Positions 55,314 to 64,000 are shown, numbered from the stretch's first letter. The stretch is 64,000 nt of DNA from Streptomyces profundus (GCF_020740535.1 NZ_CP082362.1:2912501-2976500), one strand, 5' to 3'. Numbers and translations are program-made. The notes: a model not told the origin generated them from the sequence alone.

Positions 55314-55651
55314 CAGGGGGAGCTGGTCACGTTAAGGTATCGGGCGCACAAACCCCTGCAAGAAACGCGCGGAAATAAGTAGGGTCCCGGTACGCGAGAG
55401 TCATGACAGGACCTCTACAGGACTCCTACAGGCTCATGGTCAGACCCCTGAGACCTGCGAGACCCATGAGATGGCGTCGAGATGACACGCGACGGCAATT
55501 TCGCCGCTTCGCATTAGTGCGTCGAGCACAGTACAAATAAAGAAGAAGCCCACAAACGAGGGGAGCGCCGAGATCGTGGCGGCCGGGAAACCGGCGAAGC
55601 CCGCCCCGGGATGCCGGGGAACGGCGGCGACTCCCGAAAGGACCGATATCC
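55314..55651. promoter_or_regulatory. Intergenic region upstream of lsrL
   Basis: About 340 bp of lower GC with no gene. It holds repeated short words (ctctacagg, ctcctacagg, ctcatg, cccatgag) at 55405-55475 and an A-rich stretch (tacaaataaagaagaag at 55531-55547) before the lsrL ribosome binding site. It probably contains the lsrL promoter; exact boxes are uncertain. Confidence 0.4.
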
Positions 55652-55981
55652 GTGGCACAGCGTGTGGTGGTCACTCTCTCCGACGACATCGACGGCGGGG
55701 AGGCGGCGGAGACGGTCGCCTTCGGACTCGATGGCAAGACCTACGAGATCGACCTCAGCTCCAACAACGCGGAGCAGCTGCGCAGCGCGCTCGCGCCGTA
55801 TGTGGAGGCGGGCCGCAAGCGGTCCCGCTCGGGCCGGACGTTCCACCGCACGGCCGTGGCCCCCGACCCCAAGGCGGTGCGGGCCTGGGCCGAGTCCAAC
55901 GGCTTCGGCGTACCGGCCAGGGGCCGCATCCCGAGGAAGGTCTACGACGCGTTCAACCAGGCGCACGCGACCTCTCGTTGA
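55652..55981 (+). CDS. lsrL: Lsr2-family nucleoid protein, LsrL-type paralogue
   Basis: A 109-residue xenogeneic-silencer family protein. The N-terminal dimerisation domain is VVVTLSDDIDGGEAAETVAF, GLDGKTYEIDLS, and the C-terminal DNA-binding domain ends in the AT-hook-like loop GVPARGRIPRKVYDAFNQAH, which inserts in the minor groove of AT-rich DNA. The position next to purS is that of the second Lsr2 paralogue (LsrL) in S. coelicolor and S. venezuelae, as I recall, so I give that symbol rather than lsr2. The GTG has AAAGGA nine bases upstream. Two tRNA-Gly genes follow. Confidence 0.88.
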   Translation: MAQRVVVTLSDDIDGGEAAETVAFGLDGKTYEIDLSSNNAEQLRSALAPYVEAGRKRSRSGRTFHRTAVAPDPKAVRAWAESNGFGVPARGRIPRKVYDAFNQAHATSR

Positions 55982-55987
55982 GCCGAC

Positions 55988-56018
55988 TTGCCATGCCCCC
56001 GGGGTGATCCGCTAAAGT
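55988..56018 (+). promoter_or_regulatory. Candidate promoter of tRNA-Gly genes
   Basis: TTGCCA (55988-55993) and TAAAGT (56013-56018) are 19 bases apart, the same arrangement as before tRNA-Asp copy 2. Confidence 0.5.
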
Positions 56019-56069
56019 CTGGAGCACGCCGAGGGGCAAGGCCGGAAGGTCGGAAGCCCCGAGGATCGT

Positions 56070-56144
56070 GCGGGTGTAGTTCAGTAGTAGAACACCCTCT
56101 TTCCAAGAGGGAGGCGCAGTGTGCAATTCCTGTCACCCGCTCCA
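56070..56144 (+). tRNA. tRNA-Gly (anticodon TCC), CCA encoded
   Basis: Acceptor GCGGGTG pairs with CACCCGC, the anticodon loop is TTTCCAA, and discriminator T is followed by an encoded CCA. The T loop is GTGCAATTC in place of the usual TTCGAAT pattern, slightly unusual. The D arm is AGTTCAGTAGTAGAAC. Confidence 0.93.
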
Positions 56145-56209
56145 GCCGCTGGACCGGTCTTCGGATCGGGTACAGTAGGCGCTGCAACACCCGTTCGCGG
56201 GTGGTCCAC

Positions 56210-56282
56210 GCGGACGTGGCTCAGTTGGTAGAGCATCACCTTGCCAAGGTGAGGGTCGCGAGTTCGAATCTCGTCGTCCGCT
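56210..56282 (+). tRNA. tRNA-Gly (anticodon GCC)
   Basis: A 73-nt cloverleaf with acceptor GCGGACG/CGTCCGC, anticodon loop TTGCCAA and T arm GCGAGTTCGAATCTCGT. TACAGT at 56171 may be a -10 box of its own. Confidence 0.97.
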
Positions 56283-56290
56283 CGGTGGAA

Positions 56291-56324
56291 AGGCCCCGAC
56301 ATCGGTTTCCCGGTGTCGGGGCCT
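56291..56324 (+). terminator. Terminator after the tRNA-Gly genes
   Basis: AGGCCCCGACA and TGTCGGGGCCT form a perfect 11-bp stem with a 12-nt loop, followed by T-rich TCTTC. Confidence 0.9.
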
Positions 56325-56434
56325 TCTTCATGCGCGCTCGGAGTCTCCGGCCGGGTCGGAGAGTTGACATCTGTCATACGCGTTGATGACAACGCGCACT
56401 GCCTTCGCTCCGCTCGGCGGGTGAGCCTGGAGTC

Positions 56435-57367
56435 ATGAGCGACGCGATCGAAGTGAACGGACTGCGCCGACGGTACGAGGGGCCGGGTGCGAACGGCGGT
56501 TTCGAGGCCGTCCGGGGGTTGGATTTCACCGTGCGGCAGGGCGAGGTGTTCGCGCTGTTGGGCACCAACGGCGCCGGAAAGACCTCGACGGTCGAGGTGT
56601 TGGAGGGCCTGGCGCCGCCGACCGGCGGCTCGGTGCGGCTGCTGGGCCACGACCCGTTCCGGGAACGGGCCACGGTGCGGCCCCGGATCGGGATCATGTT
56701 GCAGGAGGGCGGCCTGCCAAGCGAGTTGACCGCCAGGGAGACCGCGCGGATGTGGGCCGGCGTGGTGACGGGGGCGCGTCCCGAGGAGGAGGCGCTGGAG
56801 CTGGTCGGCCTCGGCGGTCGGGGCGATGTGCGGGTCAAGCAACTCTCCGGCGGTGAACGGCGCCGTCTCGACCTGGCGTTGGCGCTGATGGGCCGGCCGC
56901 AGGTGCTGTTCCTCGACGAGCCGACCACCGGCCTCGACCCGCAGGCCAGGCGCACCACCTGGGAGTTGGTGCGTTCGCTGCGCGAGGAGGGCAACACCAT
57001 CGTGCTGACCACGCACTATCTGGAGGAGGCCGAGGCGCTGGCCGACCGGCTGGCGATCATGACGGAGGGGCGGATCACCGTCGCCGGCACGCCGGCCGAG
57101 GTGATGGCGGCGCAGCCGTCCCGGATCAGGTTCCAGCTGCCCCGGGGGCTCGTCCCCGCCCAGCTGCCCCTGACGCTGCCGGCGGCGGTGGAAGGGCGCG
57201 AGGTGGAGATCAGGACGCCCCAGCTCCAGGAGGCGCTCCTTGAGCTGCTGCGCTGGGCCGAGGACGGCGGGCACCAGCTGGAGCGGCTCGACGCCAGATC
57301 GGCGTCGTTGGAAGAGGTCTTTCTCGATATCGCGGCCAGGGGCGAGCGGACGGAGGAGCCGGCATGA
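56435..57367 (+). CDS. ABC transporter ATP-binding protein (exporter type)
   Basis: A 310-residue ATPase. Walker A is GTNGAGKT (43-50), the signature VKQLSGGERRRLDLA and Walker B VLFLDEPTTGLDPQ follow, and LTTHYLEEAEALADRL is the H-loop region typical of drug/ABC-2 exporters. The C-terminal 90 residues are the usual DUF4162-like tail. The stop overlaps the permease start (ATGA). The four following genes form a transporter plus two-component unit; the substrate is unknown. Confidence 0.95.
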   Translation: MSDAIEVNGLRRRYEGPGANGGFEAVRGLDFTVRQGEVFALLGTNGAGKTSTVEVLEGLAPPTGGSVRLLGHDPFRERATVRPRIGIMLQEGGLPSELTARETARMWAGVVTGARPEEEALELVGLGGRGDVRVKQLSGGERRRLDLALALMGRPQVLFLDEPTTGLDPQARRTTWELVRSLREEGNTIVLTTHYLEEAEALADRLAIMTEGRITVAGTPAEVMAAQPSRIRFQLPRGLVPAQLPLTLPAAVEGREVEIRTPQLQEALLELLRWAEDGGHQLERLDARSASLEEVFLDIAARGERTEEPA

Positions 57368-58194
57368 GTGGGACGACCGGGGCGACGCGGGAGAGTTCGG
57401 CGGCGCGGCTGCTGCTGTGGGGGCTGCCCGACGCGGCGGCGATGCGGCGGATGCGGGCGCTGGCGCGGGCCGAGTTGACGCTGCTGCTGCGCAGCCGTTC
57501 GGCGCTGTGGGTGGCGCTGCTGATGCCGGTGCTCATGGTGGGCGGCGCCTATTCGGCGACCGAGGAGATGAACCTCGCCGAGGCCGGGCTCACCCAGGGC
57601 GAGGCGGTGCTGACCGGTGGCGTGGGGATGGTGCTGCTGGTCGTGGTCTATCTGAACCTGGTGCCCGCGCTGGTGACCCGGCGGGAGGAGCGGGTGCTGA
57701 AGCGGCTGCGCACCGGCGAGTTGATGGACGGGGAGATCCTGACGGCCGCCGCGCTGCCCACCGTGACGGTGGCGCTGGCGCAGTGCGTGGTGCTGGTGGT
57801 GGCCGGCAGCGTGGCGTTCGACGTGGCCGCGCCCGGCGCGCCGCTGGTCCTGGTGGCCGGGGTGGCGCTCGCCGTGGTGTCGCTGGTGCTGCTGGCCGCG
57901 CTGACGGCGGCGCTGACCAAGACGGTGGACAGCGCGCAGATCACCACCACGCCGGTGTTGCTGATCTCGATGCTGGCCTGTGGGATCTTCGTGCCGCTCG
58001 ACGTGCTGCCCGACACGCTGGCCAACATCTGCCGGGTGCTGCCGCTGACCCCCGGGTTCGAGCTGGTGCGGCACGGTTGGATCGGCGGGCTCTCGGACTC
58101 CGAGGCGCTGCGCGCCTGGGCGCTCGCGCTGGTCTGGGTGGCGGTCGGGGTGTTTGCTGTGAAGCGGCGGTTCCGTTGGGATCCCCGGCAGTGA
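57364..58194 (+). CDS. ABC-2-type transporter permease
   Basis: A 276-residue membrane protein with six predicted helices (for example ALWVALLMPVLMVGGAYSA, AVLTGGVGMVLLVVVYLNLV, VLLISMLACGIFVPLDVLPD). The conserved ABC-2 segments ERVLKRLRTGELMDGEIL and NICRVLPLTPGFELVRHGWI are present. It pairs with the ATPase that it overlaps. Confidence 0.93.
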   Translation: MSGTTGATRESSAARLLLWGLPDAAAMRRMRALARAELTLLLRSRSALWVALLMPVLMVGGAYSATEEMNLAEAGLTQGEAVLTGGVGMVLLVVVYLNLVPALVTRREERVLKRLRTGELMDGEILTAAALPTVTVALAQCVVLVVAGSVAFDVAAPGAPLVLVAGVALAVVSLVLLAALTAALTKTVDSAQITTTPVLLISMLACGIFVPLDVLPDTLANICRVLPLTPGFELVRHGWIGGLSDSEALRAWALALVWVAVGVFAVKRRFRWDPRQ

Positions 58195-58262
58195 GGCCGG
58201 CGGGCCCGGCGGCGCTAGCGCGGGCGAGTGCGGAGCCAGGGGCGTAGGAGAGGACGGGCGGA

Positions 58263-59531
58263 ATGCCACGCTGGAACTGGTGGGCGGAGCTGCGGCGCTC
58301 CAGCCATCGCGAGCGGGTCCATCACTACACCCGGTTCTCGCTCTACTTCATCGGCCTTCAGGAGCTGCTGCTGATCGTGGCGATGCTGGTGCGGGAGCAC
58401 GAGGGGGCGGACGCCTGGGCGGTGGTCTCCGTCGCCCTCCTGGGGTGCCTGCACACCGGTTCGCTGGTGGTGTGCATCCGGCACAGCCTGGCGCGGTATC
58501 TCGGCGCCGGGCCGCTGCCGGTCCGGCCGCTGGCCTGGGGCCTGGGGCTGACCCTGGCGCTGAACGCGCTGGTCGGCTGGGCCGTGGCGGTGGAGGCGCT
58601 GGGCGACACGTCCGTGGTGCTGGCGATGTACGCCACCATGTTCTACGCGGGTCCCGTCTCGCTGGCGCTGTCGCTGCCCAGGGCGGCCGAGCTGTACGCG
58701 GTGCCGGCCGTGGCGTCGGTGGTGGCGCTGGGCGCGCAGCGCCCCTCGTGGACCGGGGTCCTGGCCGTGACGGCGGCCACCGCGGCGGCCGGGGCGATCA
58801 TGGGCGGGATCTTCCGGGTCTCGGGGTGGACGCTGCGGGTGCTCGACCAGGTGAACGCGGCGCGGGAGATCGAGGCGCGGCTCGCCGTGGCCGAGGAGCG
58901 GCTGCGGTTCGGACGGGATCTGCACGATGTGCTGGGCCGCAACCTGTCGGTGATCGCGCTGAAGAGCGAGCTGGCGGCCCAGCTGACCAGGCGGGGTTCG
59001 CCGCAGGCGCTGGACCAGCTGGCCGAGGTGCAGCGGATCGCCCGGGACTCGCAGCGGGAGATCCGGGAGATGGTGCGCGGCTATCGCGAGGCCGATCTGG
59101 CGGCCGAGCTGGCCGGCGCGCGCGGGGTGTTGAGCGCCGCCGGGATCCGTTGCCGGGTGGTGGGCGAGGAGACGGTCGCCGCGCGGCTGCCGGCCGGGGT
59201 GCGTTCGGCGCTCGGCTGGGTGGTGCGCGAGGGCGCCACCAACGTGCTGCGGCACTCGTCGGCCTCGCGCTGCTCGGTGCGGCTGCGCCTTCCCGACGAC
59301 GAGGCGGTCGTGGAGTTGACGATGGAGAACGACGGGGTGCCGGCCGCGCCCGGCGGGCCGGCGGGGAGCGGGCTCGCCGGGCTGCGGGAGCGGCTGGCCG
59401 GGCAGGGCGGCTCGCTCTCGGTCGAGCAGACCGGCGGGATGTTCCGGCTGACCGCGCGGATTCCGGTGGAGTGGGACGAGATGGCCGCGGGGTCGGGGAC
59501 GGTCGAGACGGCGGAGAGGGCGAGACGGTGA
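58263..59531 (+). CDS. Sensor histidine kinase (HisKA_3 type, NarL partner)
   Basis: A 422-residue kinase. Five or six membrane helices (about 27-43, 53-70, 92-110, 118-135, 145-180) take up the N-terminal half. The dimerisation/phosphoacceptor helix has His221 in FGRDLHDVLGRNLSVIALKS. The HATPase_c domain shows VREGATNVLRHSSAS (N box), MENDGVP, and GSGLAGLRERLAGQGGSL. There is no extracellular sensor domain; the membrane part may sense the lipid bilayer or cell-wall damage, as in the DesK/LiaS types. GGAGAGG before the ATG. Its stop overlaps the regulator's start. Confidence 0.95.
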   Translation: MPRWNWWAELRRSSHRERVHHYTRFSLYFIGLQELLLIVAMLVREHEGADAWAVVSVALLGCLHTGSLVVCIRHSLARYLGAGPLPVRPLAWGLGLTLALNALVGWAVAVEALGDTSVVLAMYATMFYAGPVSLALSLPRAAELYAVPAVASVVALGAQRPSWTGVLAVTAATAAAGAIMGGIFRVSGWTLRVLDQVNAAREIEARLAVAEERLRFGRDLHDVLGRNLSVIALKSELAAQLTRRGSPQALDQLAEVQRIARDSQREIREMVRGYREADLAAELAGARGVLSAAGIRCRVVGEETVAARLPAGVRSALGWVVREGATNVLRHSSASRCSVRLRLPDDEAVVELTMENDGVPAAPGGPAGSGLAGLRERLAGQGGSLSVEQTGGMFRLTARIPVEWDEMAAGSGTVETAERARR

Positions 59532-60169
59532 GCGGGGAACGGGCGTCGGAACCGGACGAGTCGGTGATCCGGGTGCTTCTTGCCGATGACGAGCATCTGA
59601 TCAGGGGCGCCCTGGCGGCGCTGCTGGCGCTTGAGGACGATCTGCGGGTGGTGGCGGAGGCGGCTTCGGGCCCCGAGGCCCTGGCCATGGCCAGGGCGCA
59701 CCGGCCCGATGTGGCCGTGCTCGACCTCCAGATGCCGGGGTCCGACGGGGTCGCGGTGGCGAACGCGCTCCGCGTCGAGCTGCCCGACTGCGCCACGATG
59801 ATCGTGACGGGGCACGGTCGTCCCGGCCATCTCAAGCGGGCGTTGGCGGCGGGGGCCAGGGGGTTTCTGCCGAAGACGGTGTCGGCGCAGCGGCTGGCCG
59901 AGATCATCAGGACGGTGCGTGCCGGCAACCGCTATGTCGATCCCGAGTTGGCGGCCGACGCGATCAGCGCGGGCGACTCGCCGCTGACCGCGCGGGAGGC
60001 GGAGCTGCTGGAGCTGGCGGCCGACGGCGCGCCGATCGCCGAGATCGCGGAACGGGCCGCCCTGGCGCCCGGCACGGTCCGCAACTACCTCTCGTCGGCC
60101 GTCGCCAAGCTGGGCGCGGAGAACCGCCACACCGCCGCGCACCGGGCCCGCGAGCGCGGCTGGCTCTGA
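59528..60169 (+). CDS. LuxR/NarL-family response regulator
   Basis: A 213-residue regulator. The receiver has the acidic pair D20/D21, phosphoacceptor D66 (VAVLDLQMPG) and K116 (FLPKTV). The C-terminal LuxR helix-turn-helix is LTAREAELLELAADGAPIAE with RAALAPGTVRNYLSSAVAKL. The GTG overlaps the kinase stop (GTGA). It most likely controls the ABC exporter genes upstream. Confidence 0.95.
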   Translation: MSGERASEPDESVIRVLLADDEHLIRGALAALLALEDDLRVVAEAASGPEALAMARAHRPDVAVLDLQMPGSDGVAVANALRVELPDCATMIVTGHGRPGHLKRALAAGARGFLPKTVSAQRLAEIIRTVRAGNRYVDPELAADAISAGDSPLTAREAELLELAADGAPIAEIAERAALAPGTVRNYLSSAVAKLGAENRHTAAHRARERGWL

Positions 60170-60229
60170 GCGGCGCCCGCGGGGCACGGCGCCGCCGAAG
60201 TCACCCGTACGAGTGAGGCGGCCAGGGGG

Positions 60230-61144
60230 TCAGTCCCAGGCGTTGCCGGTGAGGAGCCGGTAGACCTCGGTGTAGCGGCTGTGGCTCTGCTCGATCACAT
60301 GGGGCGGCAGGGGGGGCGGCGGGATGTCGCCCCGGTTGTCCCAGCGGGCGGCGGGGGAGGTCAGCCAGTCGCGGATGAGCTGCTTGTCGTAGGGGCGTTG
60401 GGGCTGGCCCGGCTGCCATTCGGACTTGCGCCAGAAGCGGGAGGAGTCCGGGGTGAGCACCTCGTCGGCGAGGACCAGCGGCTGGTCGGCGCCGGCGCCG
60501 ATCGGGCGGCCGAGTTCGAACTTGGTGTCGGCCAGGATGATGCCCCGGTCCCGCGCGATGTCCCGCGCCCGGTGGTACAACGCCAGGGTGGTCTGGCGGA
60601 GTTGGGTGGCCGTCTCGGCGCCGACCCGGCGGGCGACCTCCTCGTAGGCGACGTTCTCGTCGTGGTCGCCGATCTCGGCCTTGGTGGCCGGGGTGAAGAT
60701 CGGCGCCGGCAGCTCGGAGCCGTCCACCAGGCCCTCGGGGAGGGCGAGGCCGCAGACCGTGCGGTGTTCCTGGTACTCGACGAGGCCCGAGCCGGTGAGG
60801 TAGCCGCGGGCGACCGCCTCGACGGGGACCATGTCCAGCGGCCGGCAGATCAGGGTGCGGCCGGCCCAGTCGTCGGGCGCGCCCTTGGGCGGCTCGGTGC
60901 CGACGACATGGTTCGGGGCCAGATCGGCCAGTTGGTCGAACCACCAGAGCGAGAGCCTGGTGAGGATGCGGCCCTTGTCGGGGATCTCGCTGCGCAGCAC
61001 CCAGTCGAACGCGGACACCCGGTCGCTGGCGACCATGACCAGCTGCCCCGCCTCGTCGCGGTAGAGGTCCCGCACCTTCCCCGTGTGCAGATGCGTAAGC
61101 CCCGGGACCTGGACGGGCTCGGGTCGCTCGATGAATCCTGGCAC
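60230..61144 (-). CDS. purC: Phosphoribosylaminoimidazole-succinocarboxamide synthase
   Basis: A 304-residue SAICAR synthetase (step eight of purine synthesis). Diagnostic parts are HLHTGKVRDLYRDEAGQLVM, VASDRVSAFDWVL, VPVEAVARGYLTGSG, FTPATKAEIGDHDENVAYEE, ILADTKFELGR and DEVLTPDSSRFW with the final DKQLIRDWL. It is the long form. The GTG start has AGGAGA five bases upstream. It stands alone and converges on the response regulator gene. Confidence 0.98.
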   Translation of the reverse strand: MPGFIERPEPVQVPGLTHLHTGKVRDLYRDEAGQLVMVASDRVSAFDWVLRSEIPDKGRILTRLSLWWFDQLADLAPNHVVGTEPPKGAPDDWAGRTLICRPLDMVPVEAVARGYLTGSGLVEYQEHRTVCGLALPEGLVDGSELPAPIFTPATKAEIGDHDENVAYEEVARRVGAETATQLRQTTLALYHRARDIARDRGIILADTKFELGRPIGAGADQPLVLADEVLTPDSSRFWRKSEWQPGQPQRPYDKQLIRDWLTSPAARWDNRGDIPPPPLPPHVIEQSHSRYTEVYRLLTGNAWD

Positions 61145-61249
61145 TGTGTCTCCTGGCGACTCGGGGGTTGGTGGGGCCGCGCCGCCCCATTGTCCCGCAG
61201 GTTCGTGAGCGGCCGGCGGCCGGGTGTGCCGCCCTGACGGCTGCGCCCG

Positions 61250-62707
61250 CTACTCTCGTTTGCAGATGCGATCGAGCAGATTGGCCGTGGCCCGCTGGAT
61301 CCTCGGGTCGGTGTGTCCTGGTCTGGCCAGCGCGGGGGACCAGGCGAAGGTGCCGGAGGCGAAGACCCAGGCGCCGCTCGGCGCCTGGTAGAGCGAGGTC
61401 TGCTGATGCCGGGAGGCGCCCGTCTCGTCGCGGAACGGGGAGTGCGCCAGCAGCACCCGGCTCTCCGTGGCGGGCAGCGGGGTTCTCGGGAAGTAGCGGT
61501 CGGCCTCGCCCGCCACCAGGCCGGCCAGCTCCTCCCCCTCGGCCGCGCCCGTGGCCTCCCAGAGCCAGTGGTGGGCGTTCCGCACCACCAGCGGGTGCGG
61601 GCGCGGCACCCGGCCCGCGTACTGGATGCCGAGCAGCAGCTGTTCGGGGGCGCCCTGCTCGCGCCAGAGCACGGCCCGCCCGGGGCCCTGCCGTTTGCGG
61701 CAGTGCAGCAGCCGGTCCGCGTCGCCCGACGGCAGCGGGCCCAGCGACACCTGCCAGTACATGGAGTTGGCCGCCAGGAACACCAGCGAGGTGCCGATCT
61801 CCCTGGCCTCCTCGACGGCGCGGCGCATCGGCACCGACCAGTACTCGTCGTGCCCGGAGAAGACCAGGCCCCGGTAGCGCGCCGCGTCCACCCGCCCCGC
61901 GTGCAGATCGCGGGCGGTGGCGTAGGAGAGGTCGTAGCCGTACCCCTCGGCCCAGCGGATGAAGTCGTAGGCGTGCCCCGCGTGCAGCGGCAGCCCGGCG
62001 CCGGCGTAGGGGCGGTCGAAGGAGACGGTGACCGAGGCGTCCTGTTCGCCGAGGAGCCGACCGCCGGCGTCCCAGCCGTGGTAGAGGCTGGCGCCCGCCT
62101 GCCCGTCCTCGGGGAAGAGGTTGTACGCCTGCCACGTCACGTCGGGCAGCACCAGCAGCAGATCGGCGGCCCTGTCGTCGCGGACGGCGAACGGCACATG
62201 CGAGCGGAACGCGCCGTCGGCCGTGGTGAGCACGGCGACATGGGCGCCGGGCCGCCAGTCCTCGGGGACCTGGAGCCGCCAGGACAGCCACCAGTTGTGG
62301 CAGGAGACGGTGCGCCCGGCGACCAGCGGGGTCGGCTGTCTGATGCCCATCAGCTTGGGGCTGCGCAACAGTAACTGGGCGCCGTCACCGGCGAAGTGGC
62401 CGATGCGGTAGATGTCGATGGTGAACTCCTGGGGCGGGTCGACCGTGACCCTGAAGTCCAGCGCCTGGCCCGGCTCCACCGCCCCCTCGGTGACGAACCC
62501 CTTGATCTGACAGGCCACATCGTCCGCGGTGCGCGGCCCTGACGGCGGTGGGTAGCGGCGCTGGGCCGGCAGCGCGTACCCGGCGTCGTAGAAGTGCCCC
62601 TCGCTGGAGCGCAGCCAGGGCAACGGACCCTGCCCGTACGGATCGGATACCGCGTGTGTCAGCGTGCCCGCCTCCCAACGGCGAATACGCTCGGTGGTCT
62701 CTCTCAA
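61250..62707 (-). CDS. N,N-dimethylformamidase beta-subunit-like protein
   Basis: A 485-residue protein. VACQIKGFVTEGAVEPGQAL and the following beta-rich part resemble the N-terminal beta domain. DLLLVLPDVTWQAYNLFPED, SFDRPYAG, FIRWAEGYGYDLSYATARDL and RYRGLVFSGHDEYWS are the hallmarks of the DMFA2-like C-terminal domain, in which Tyr and Glu residues bind a mononuclear iron centre in the true enzyme. Most streptomycete members are uncharacterised, so hydrolysis of dimethylformamide should not be assumed. The start is a TTG (62707) because AGGGAGGGG lies at the right distance; no ATG is available near it. Confidence 0.82.
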   Translation of the reverse strand: MRETTERIRRWEAGTLTHAVSDPYGQGPLPWLRSSEGHFYDAGYALPAQRRYPPPSGPRTADDVACQIKGFVTEGAVEPGQALDFRVTVDPPQEFTIDIYRIGHFAGDGAQLLLRSPKLMGIRQPTPLVAGRTVSCHNWWLSWRLQVPEDWRPGAHVAVLTTADGAFRSHVPFAVRDDRAADLLLVLPDVTWQAYNLFPEDGQAGASLYHGWDAGGRLLGEQDASVTVSFDRPYAGAGLPLHAGHAYDFIRWAEGYGYDLSYATARDLHAGRVDAARYRGLVFSGHDEYWSVPMRRAVEEAREIGTSLVFLAANSMYWQVSLGPLPSGDADRLLHCRKRQGPGRAVLWREQGAPEQLLLGIQYAGRVPRPHPLVVRNAHHWLWEATGAAEGEELAGLVAGEADRYFPRTPLPATESRVLLAHSPFRDETGASRHQQTSLYQAPSGAWVFASGTFAWSPALARPGHTDPRIQRATANLLDRICKRE

Positions 62708-62858
62708 GCTCCCCTCCCTGCACCTCCGGTGGCCGTGCCGTCACCAGCACATCACATATGGCGAGCGTCCGATCACCGTTTGTCGTGGGATTGACCGCGA
62801 GGTGTTGGCGAGATACTGGCGCCGGGGGCCGACCCTGTCGAGCCCCCAACCCCCGTTG

Positions 62859-64000
62859 TCACACGAGCCGTACGGGTTTGTCGGCGCGGACGCCGGCGAT
62901 CGCCAGCCACTCCCGCAGCGGCCCGGCGTCGCCCTCCTCGACGAGGGTGTGCACCGTGCCGGCGAGGTCCTGGGGGCGGCCGGCCACGGTGCGCAGCACG
63001 GGGCCGTCCAGCCAGTCGAGGCCGGGGGAGGCGCCCGCGGTGTCCGCCGCCGCGCAGCAGACCGCGGCGGCCACATGGTCGACCAGGGACTCCCGCCGCC
63101 CGCGCGGCTGTTGGGGCGGCAGCGGCATCGGACCCGGGCCGCCGTCCGGTGGGGACCAGGGCGTGGGGGCGTGCGCCGCCTCGGCGCGCGCCGCGTCGGC
63201 GGTGAGGCGCGCCGCCAGCTCGTCGGTGCCGCCCTCGGCCGCCGCCTCGGCGAGGCCGTGCAGCGCGCGGGCGAGCGTCGGCGTCTCCGTCGCGTCCAGG
63301 GCGGTGAAGAGGCGGGCGGCGCGGTCCCGCCAGATGCGGTCGACGACCTCCTCCGGATACGCCGGCCACTCCACCGGCGTCCAGCCGGCCGAGCGGTCCT
63401 CGGGGACGCCGTGGAAGAGCCTGGCCGCCAGCAGCGACACCTGCTGGTCCAACTCGCCGGGGCGCTCCAGCAGATCGCAGGCGGGCCGCCGGTCGAGCCG
63501 GGCGGCGAAGCCGTCGGCCAGCCGGTCCCGGCTGGACAGCTCGGCGAGCGCCGCCGCCACCCCGGCGTCCAGGCCGCTGGGCCAGCGCCCGGCGCGCCAG
63601 GCGGGCAGCGCGACCCTGGTCAGCAGCCGGTCCCAGCCGGCGTAGGCGAGGCCGACCTGCTCCTGGGCGAGCGTGCGCAGCCCCTGGTCGACGCCCCGGG
63701 CGCGGGACGCGGCGGCTGCGGCCACCCCGCGCTCCATCTCCAGGGAGTGCCCGGCGCCCGCGCGCAGCAGGCCGCGGGCGAGCCGGCCGGCGACGGCGGA
63801 CAGCGGATGCCGCGCCGCGCTTCGGCCCCTGGCGCGGCCGACCGCGGCGTCCCAGGCGCGCAGGCATCTGCGGGCGGAGGCGATGTCCGGATGGGCGGCG
63901 GGCCCGGTGCCGGCGACCACGGGCGCGAGCAGCGCCCGCAGCTCGTCGACCCGCAGCCACCAGAGGAACGGCGAGCCGATCACCAGCACGGGGGCGCCGC
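62859..64000 (-). CDS. Unknown Ala/Arg/Leu-rich helical protein, N-terminus beyond window
   Basis: The frame is open at the window edge, so the N-terminus is missing; a GTG at 63989 falls inside the frame and is probably internal. The 380 visible residues are almost all helical, with SPFLWWLRVDELRALLAPVV near the beginning and a repeated leucine pattern. There is no recognised domain or signal. A Pro-rich loop (PPDGGPGPMPLPPQQPRGRR) interrupts it before a C-terminal helix pair (LVDHVAAAVCCAAADTAG). It may be an adapter or scaffold protein. It lies 151 bp upstream of the dimethylformamidase-like gene on the same strand. Confidence 0.75.
   Translation of the reverse strand, partial: GAPVLVIGSPFLWWLRVDELRALLAPVVAGTGPAAHPDIASARRCLRAWDAAVGRARGRSAARHPLSAVAGRLARGLLRAGAGHSLEMERGVAAAAASRARGVDQGLRTLAQEQVGLAYAGWDRLLTRVALPAWRAGRWPSGLDAGVAAALAELSSRDRLADGFAARLDRRPACDLLERPGELDQQVSLLAARLFHGVPEDRSAGWTPVEWPAYPEEVVDRIWRDRAARLFTALDATETPTLARALHGLAEAAAEGGTDELAARLTADAARAEAAHAPTPWSPPDGGPGPMPLPPQQPRGRRESLVDHVAAAVCCAAADTAGASPGLDWLDGPVLRTVAGRPQDLAGTVHTLVEEGDAGPLREWLAIAGVRADKPVRLV

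Overview
The window reads as a Streptomyces (or close streptomycete) chromosome. GC is very high and strongly GC-rich at third positions, GTG starts are common, and several genes are developmental markers of the genus: a 68-residue BldC, an Lsr2-family paralogue (LsrL), a SARP regulator, a valine dehydrogenase and a c-di-AMP riboswitch in front of a cell-wall endopeptidase. The stretch from about 36 to 62 kb looks like core chromosome (purine genes, bldC, hrpA, tRNAs). From about 1 to 34 kb it is more mosaic.

Layout. 1-6 kb: end of a PAS/SpoIIE phosphatase, a type II NADH dehydrogenase, a TetR regulator, and a large membrane-tethered ECF sigma factor with a carbohydrate-binding-like tail. 6-15 kb: an asparagine-synthetase-like protein, an NsdA-like regulator, a PQQ-type membrane protein, trmB and a PrsW-like protease. 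15-19 kb: a sialyltransferase-fold (GT29-like) protein, an aldo/keto reductase, and an M23 peptidase under a ydaO-type riboswitch. 19-25 kb: a compact minus-strand operon coding for an EACC1-like protein, a transmembrane caspase fused to extracellular substrate-binding and VWA domains, and a substrate-binding lipoprotein, preceded by a membrane PP2C phosphatase. This is the most unusual system in the window. 25-34 kb: a mosaic repeat field, aldo/keto reductase, tRNA-Lys, an imine-reductase-like enzyme divergent from a SARP regulator, and an epimerase divergent from an XRE regulator. 34-43 kb: DEAD-box helicase, small metallopeptidase, tRNA-Glu/Asp/Phe, HrpA, a second tRNA-Asp and bldC. 44-56 kb: vdh, a DUF3073 protein, purF-purM, several small conserved genes, purS-purQ-purL, lsrL and two tRNA-Gly genes. 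56-64 kb: an ABC exporter with a two-component system, purC, a dimethylformamidase-like protein, and the truncated end of an unknown gene.

How the genes work together. purF, purL/Q/S, purM and purC supply five steps of de novo purine synthesis; purS-Q-L overlap and share one promoter region that carries a 16-bp palindrome. The ABC ATPase/permease and HisKA_3 kinase/LuxR regulator overlap in two pairs and probably form one sensing and export unit. The EACC1-caspase-lipoprotein operon is translationally coupled and looks like an outside-in, self-directed proteolytic response, probably a conflict or programmed-death system.

Five intergenic regions hold GC-rich repeats of different families. Four of the five lie exactly between convergent genes, and these hold the long gene-free stretches except for divergent promoter regions and one tRNA gap. 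No insertion sequence, integrase, CRISPR array or rRNA gene was seen. Most of the long antisense ORFs are high-GC shadows.
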